A DNA stretch of 64,000 nucleotides from positions 1 through 64,000 of the forward strand of contig NZ_FXTN01000009.1 in the NCBI RefSeq assembly GCF_900182595.1, written 5' to 3'. Every line of letters starts with the position of its first letter. The stretch's first letter is position 1. The stretch comes from Pedobacter westerhofensis. Its GTDB lineage: Bacteria; Bacteroidota; Bacteroidia; Sphingobacteriales; Sphingobacteriaceae. The notes beneath the pieces are model-generated. The model was not told the origin of the DNA. It saw only the letters and a list, made by a program, of their open reading frames with translations, and did no database searches. Positions 61,998 to 64,000 of the stretch are shown piece by piece. Made by a program: the position numbers and the translations under genes.

Positions 61998-62803
61998 TTC
62001 ACTGTTTTTGCCTCGTTCCAGTAGACATCCATTTCTGCCAGCGTCATATCCTGAAGAGCTTTCCCGCTTTCCTGGGCTTTGCTCTCAATATACTGGAAGC
62101 GTTTGATGAACTTCTTATTGGTTTTCTCCAGCGCATTCTCCGGGTTAATACCGATAAACCTGGCATAGTTCACCAGCGAAAAGATCAGGTCGCCAAATTC
62201 ACTTTCTGCTTTCTCGATGTCGATAGCCTCATTATCTACCACATTATATTCGTTTTTGAACTCTGCCAGCTCTTCCTCTACCTTTTCCCAAACCTGCGCC
62301 TTATTGTCCCAGTCGAACCCAATTCCACGGGCCTTTTCCTGTATCCGGCCAGCCTTAACCAGGGCAGGTAATGAAGCAGGAACACCTCCAAGTACAGACT
62401 TGTTTCCTTCTTTAAGTTTAATCTGCTCCCAGTTTCGTTTCACATCGTTTTCATCCTGCACCTCTACGTCGCCATAAATATGCGGATGACGGTTAATCAG
62501 TTTATCGCAAACACTGTTCAGCACATCCACAATGGTAAAATCATTGGTTTCTGATGCAATCCTTGCATAAAATACCAGGTGCATCATCACGTCCCCAAGT
62601 TCTTTTTTTACTTCCTGCAGATCGCCGTCAAGGATAGCATCAGACAGTTCGTAAGTTTCTTCTATGGTGAGGTGGCGCAGCGTCTCCATGGTTTGTTTTT
62701 TATCCCAGGGGCATTCTGTTCTCAGTGAATCCAGTATGGTTAACAATCTCAAAAATGCTGATGAGGGATCTGTTGCGGTTACAGGAGGAATAGTATTGGG
62801 CAT
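61994..62803 (-). CDS. mazG: nucleoside triphosphate pyrophosphohydrolase MazG
   Basis: Hydrolyses NTPs or dNTPs to monophosphates and pyrophosphate, cleaning the nucleotide pool. 269 residues from the ATG at 62803; a longer TTG reading to 62917 would overlap the upstream gene by 80 bp and is rejected. Two MazG domains: the first with CPWDKKQTMETLRHLTIEET and ELGDVMMHLVFYARIA, the second with EKVEEELAEFKNE and ESEFGDLIFSLVNYARF. EExxE-type metal motifs are present in both. Located 34 bp after the AI-2E family gene, probably one transcript. Confidence 0.95.
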   Translation of the reverse strand: MPNTIPPVTATDPSSAFLRLLTILDSLRTECPWDKKQTMETLRHLTIEETYELSDAILDGDLQEVKKELGDVMMHLVFYARIASETNDFTIVDVLNSVCDKLINRHPHIYGDVEVQDENDVKRNWEQIKLKEGNKSVLGGVPASLPALVKAGRIQEKARGIGFDWDNKAQVWEKVEEELAEFKNEYNVVDNEAIDIEKAESEFGDLIFSLVNYARFIGINPENALEKTNKKFIKRFQYIESKAQESGKALQDMTLAEMDVYWNEAKTVK

Positions 62804-62837
62804 GGCTATATGATTAAAAAGGCAAAAGTACAATTTT

Positions 62838-63950
62838 CTATTCAGGTTCTTCCAGTTTGATCTTTTTGGTGATGCGGTAAACCTTTCTCTTTTTCGCTGG
62901 ATTGGCTTTTTCGCCAAGCAGAATTCCCCAGGGCTTTAGCTCATCCACCCTGTCAAATATGATTTTTAACATCGCCAGATAAGGGATGCAGAGGAACATG
63001 CCGGAGATCCCCCAGATCATTTCTCCCACCACAATACCTATAAAGGCGAACAGGGCATTGATCTTTACTTTTGAGCCCACTACAAGAGGCATCAGAATAT
63101 TGCCGTCAAGTGCATGTACAGCAACGAAGGCAATAATCACCAAAAGTACCTTTGCTGCACCGGCTGTAGCAAAAGTAATGAGTATACTGATCAGCAGGGC
63201 AGAAAATATGCCTACATAGGGAACAAGATTAAATATTCCGGTAATCAGGCCCAGCAATACTGCATATTTTACACCAAGGATGGTCAACCCAATCATCATC
63301 AGCCCGGTTACGATCAGCATCTGCAAAAATAAACCAAGGATGTAGCGTTTAATGATGTACTGAATTTGACCCACTATATCGCTGACTTTTTGTTCGTGTT
63401 CTTCTTTGAAGACAGCCTTTAAAAACGAATACAGCACTCCGCGGTAATTTAAAATGAAGAAGGTAAACAAAAGCAGAAAAGCAAGGAATAACAGGGTTGA
63501 GGATAGTGTCATCAGCGTAACACCTACCAGCGTGGCACTTGTTGCTATCGCATTTGCTGCACTGTTTTTAAGATAATCTATTTGTTTATGTGCATTCACA
63601 TGGAAAGTTCTGGATACCCAATGCTGCAATTCCTCAAAAGAATGCGTGGCCTGCTGTTTCAGCAATGGCCAGTCTTGCCCCAGATCGCTTAGTTGATTGG
63701 CCAGAAAAGCCATTATTCCTGCAATTACAGCGATCATGACTACTACAGAAACGATTGATGCCAGGCCTCTTTTAAACCTGCATTTGAACTGCAGGAAATT
63801 GGCCAGGGGCAACAGTAAAAAAGCGAGCAGGAACGATGCCAGTAATGGTGCAAGGATACTCTGTCCAAGAATGGCAAGATAGCCCAGACAGATGATTGCA
63901 AATAAAACCAAAGCCAGTTTGGCATAAAAGGGCAGGTAAATGTGTCTCAT
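62838..63950 (-). CDS. AI-2E/PerM family transporter
   Basis: 370 residues from the ATG at 63950. About seven to eight membrane helices in the PerM pattern: two close helices at the N-terminus (15-60), one at about 65-85, a soluble region around 90-150, then four or five helices. The late GIFNLVPYVGIFSALLISIL and ALDGNILMPLVVGSKVKIN are the family signatures. The C-terminus is basic (KKRKVYRITKKIKLEEPE). Members export diverse small molecules, or sodium/protons in some reports; the AI-2 name is historical and gives no safe function. Upstream of it only 50 bp are visible. Confidence 0.9.
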   Translation of the reverse strand: MRHIYLPFYAKLALVLFAIICLGYLAILGQSILAPLLASFLLAFLLLPLANFLQFKCRFKRGLASIVSVVVMIAVIAGIMAFLANQLSDLGQDWPLLKQQATHSFEELQHWVSRTFHVNAHKQIDYLKNSAANAIATSATLVGVTLMTLSSTLLFLAFLLLFTFFILNYRGVLYSFLKAVFKEEHEQKVSDIVGQIQYIIKRYILGLFLQMLIVTGLMMIGLTILGVKYAVLLGLITGIFNLVPYVGIFSALLISILITFATAGAAKVLLVIIAFVAVHALDGNILMPLVVGSKVKINALFAFIGIVVGEMIWGISGMFLCIPYLAMLKIIFDRVDELKPWGILLGEKANPAKKRKVYRITKKIKLEEPE

Positions 63951-64000
63951 CAAATGTGGTGTTTAAGCGTTATTTCTTCTAAAAGACAAATGCCCTGCCA

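Overview
The window looks like a chromosomal stretch from a Bacteroidota bacterium, most likely Sphingobacteriaceae and Pedobacter-like. The genus is an inference from gene content. Supporting signs are several Bacteroidota-type promoters (TAnnTTTG -7 boxes, three with an upstream TTG or TTTG 18-19 nt away), almost no Shine-Dalgarno sequences, some TTG/GTG starts, and typical families: PafA phosphatase, DUF4783, DUF4294, a CarboxypepD_reg/outer-membrane barrel receptor, BshB1, L-lysine 6-transaminase, DUF1343/NamZ and an HU/SPOR protein. It opens with the 3' end of a 23S rRNA gene and a complete 5S gene. I see no tRNA, insertion sequence, prophage, integrase or CRISPR array. Coding density is high.

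Layout. 0.5-8.2 kb: acyl-ACP desaturase, fused isobutyryl-CoA mutase (icmF), pafA, folC. 8.2-16.5 kb: a minus-strand operon-like block encoding a 1005-aa TPR protein, a plugless beta-barrel, a membrane HU-like/SPOR protein, ExbB, ExbD and a TonB-like protein, in transcription order. This is the strongest candidate for an incompletely described system; its parts resemble a Tol-Pal/TonB energised trans-envelope machine with a septal peptidoglycan-binding element. 16.6-31.2 kb: housekeeping genes (pyrB-pyrR, rpsA, cmk, arfB, lon, gpmI, nadC, plsY) with an LpxR-like lipid A deacylase and a hendecad-repeat coiled-coil membrane protein whose 5' end looks frameshifted. 31.3-42.2 kb: M48 lipoprotein protease, pabB, purA, a Fur-family regulator, relA/spoT, DUF4294, bshB1, a TlpA-like protein and lat.

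42.5-50.8 kb is more accessory: an ECF sigma/anti-sigma pair facing an outer-membrane receptor, then a 5-oxoprolinase operon (pxpB-pxpC-pxpA) joined to an NRAMP-related transporter that lacks the usual metal-binding motif, and a convergent ACC deaminase/D-cysteine desulfhydrase-like gene. 50.9-64 kb: RluD-type pseudouridine synthase, pabC-like aminotransferase, fmt, topoisomerase IB, NamZ, a LolC/E-like permease, an S9 peptidase, a DEAD-box-like protein with degenerate motifs, mazG and an AI-2E/PerM family protein.

Folate genes are spread over three loci (folC, pabB, pabC). Peptidoglycan and envelope functions recur (TPR/SPOR/Exb block, LpxR, NamZ, M48, LolC/E-like). Convergent pairs are usually separated by strong symmetrical hairpins, two of them with perfect 26-bp arms.
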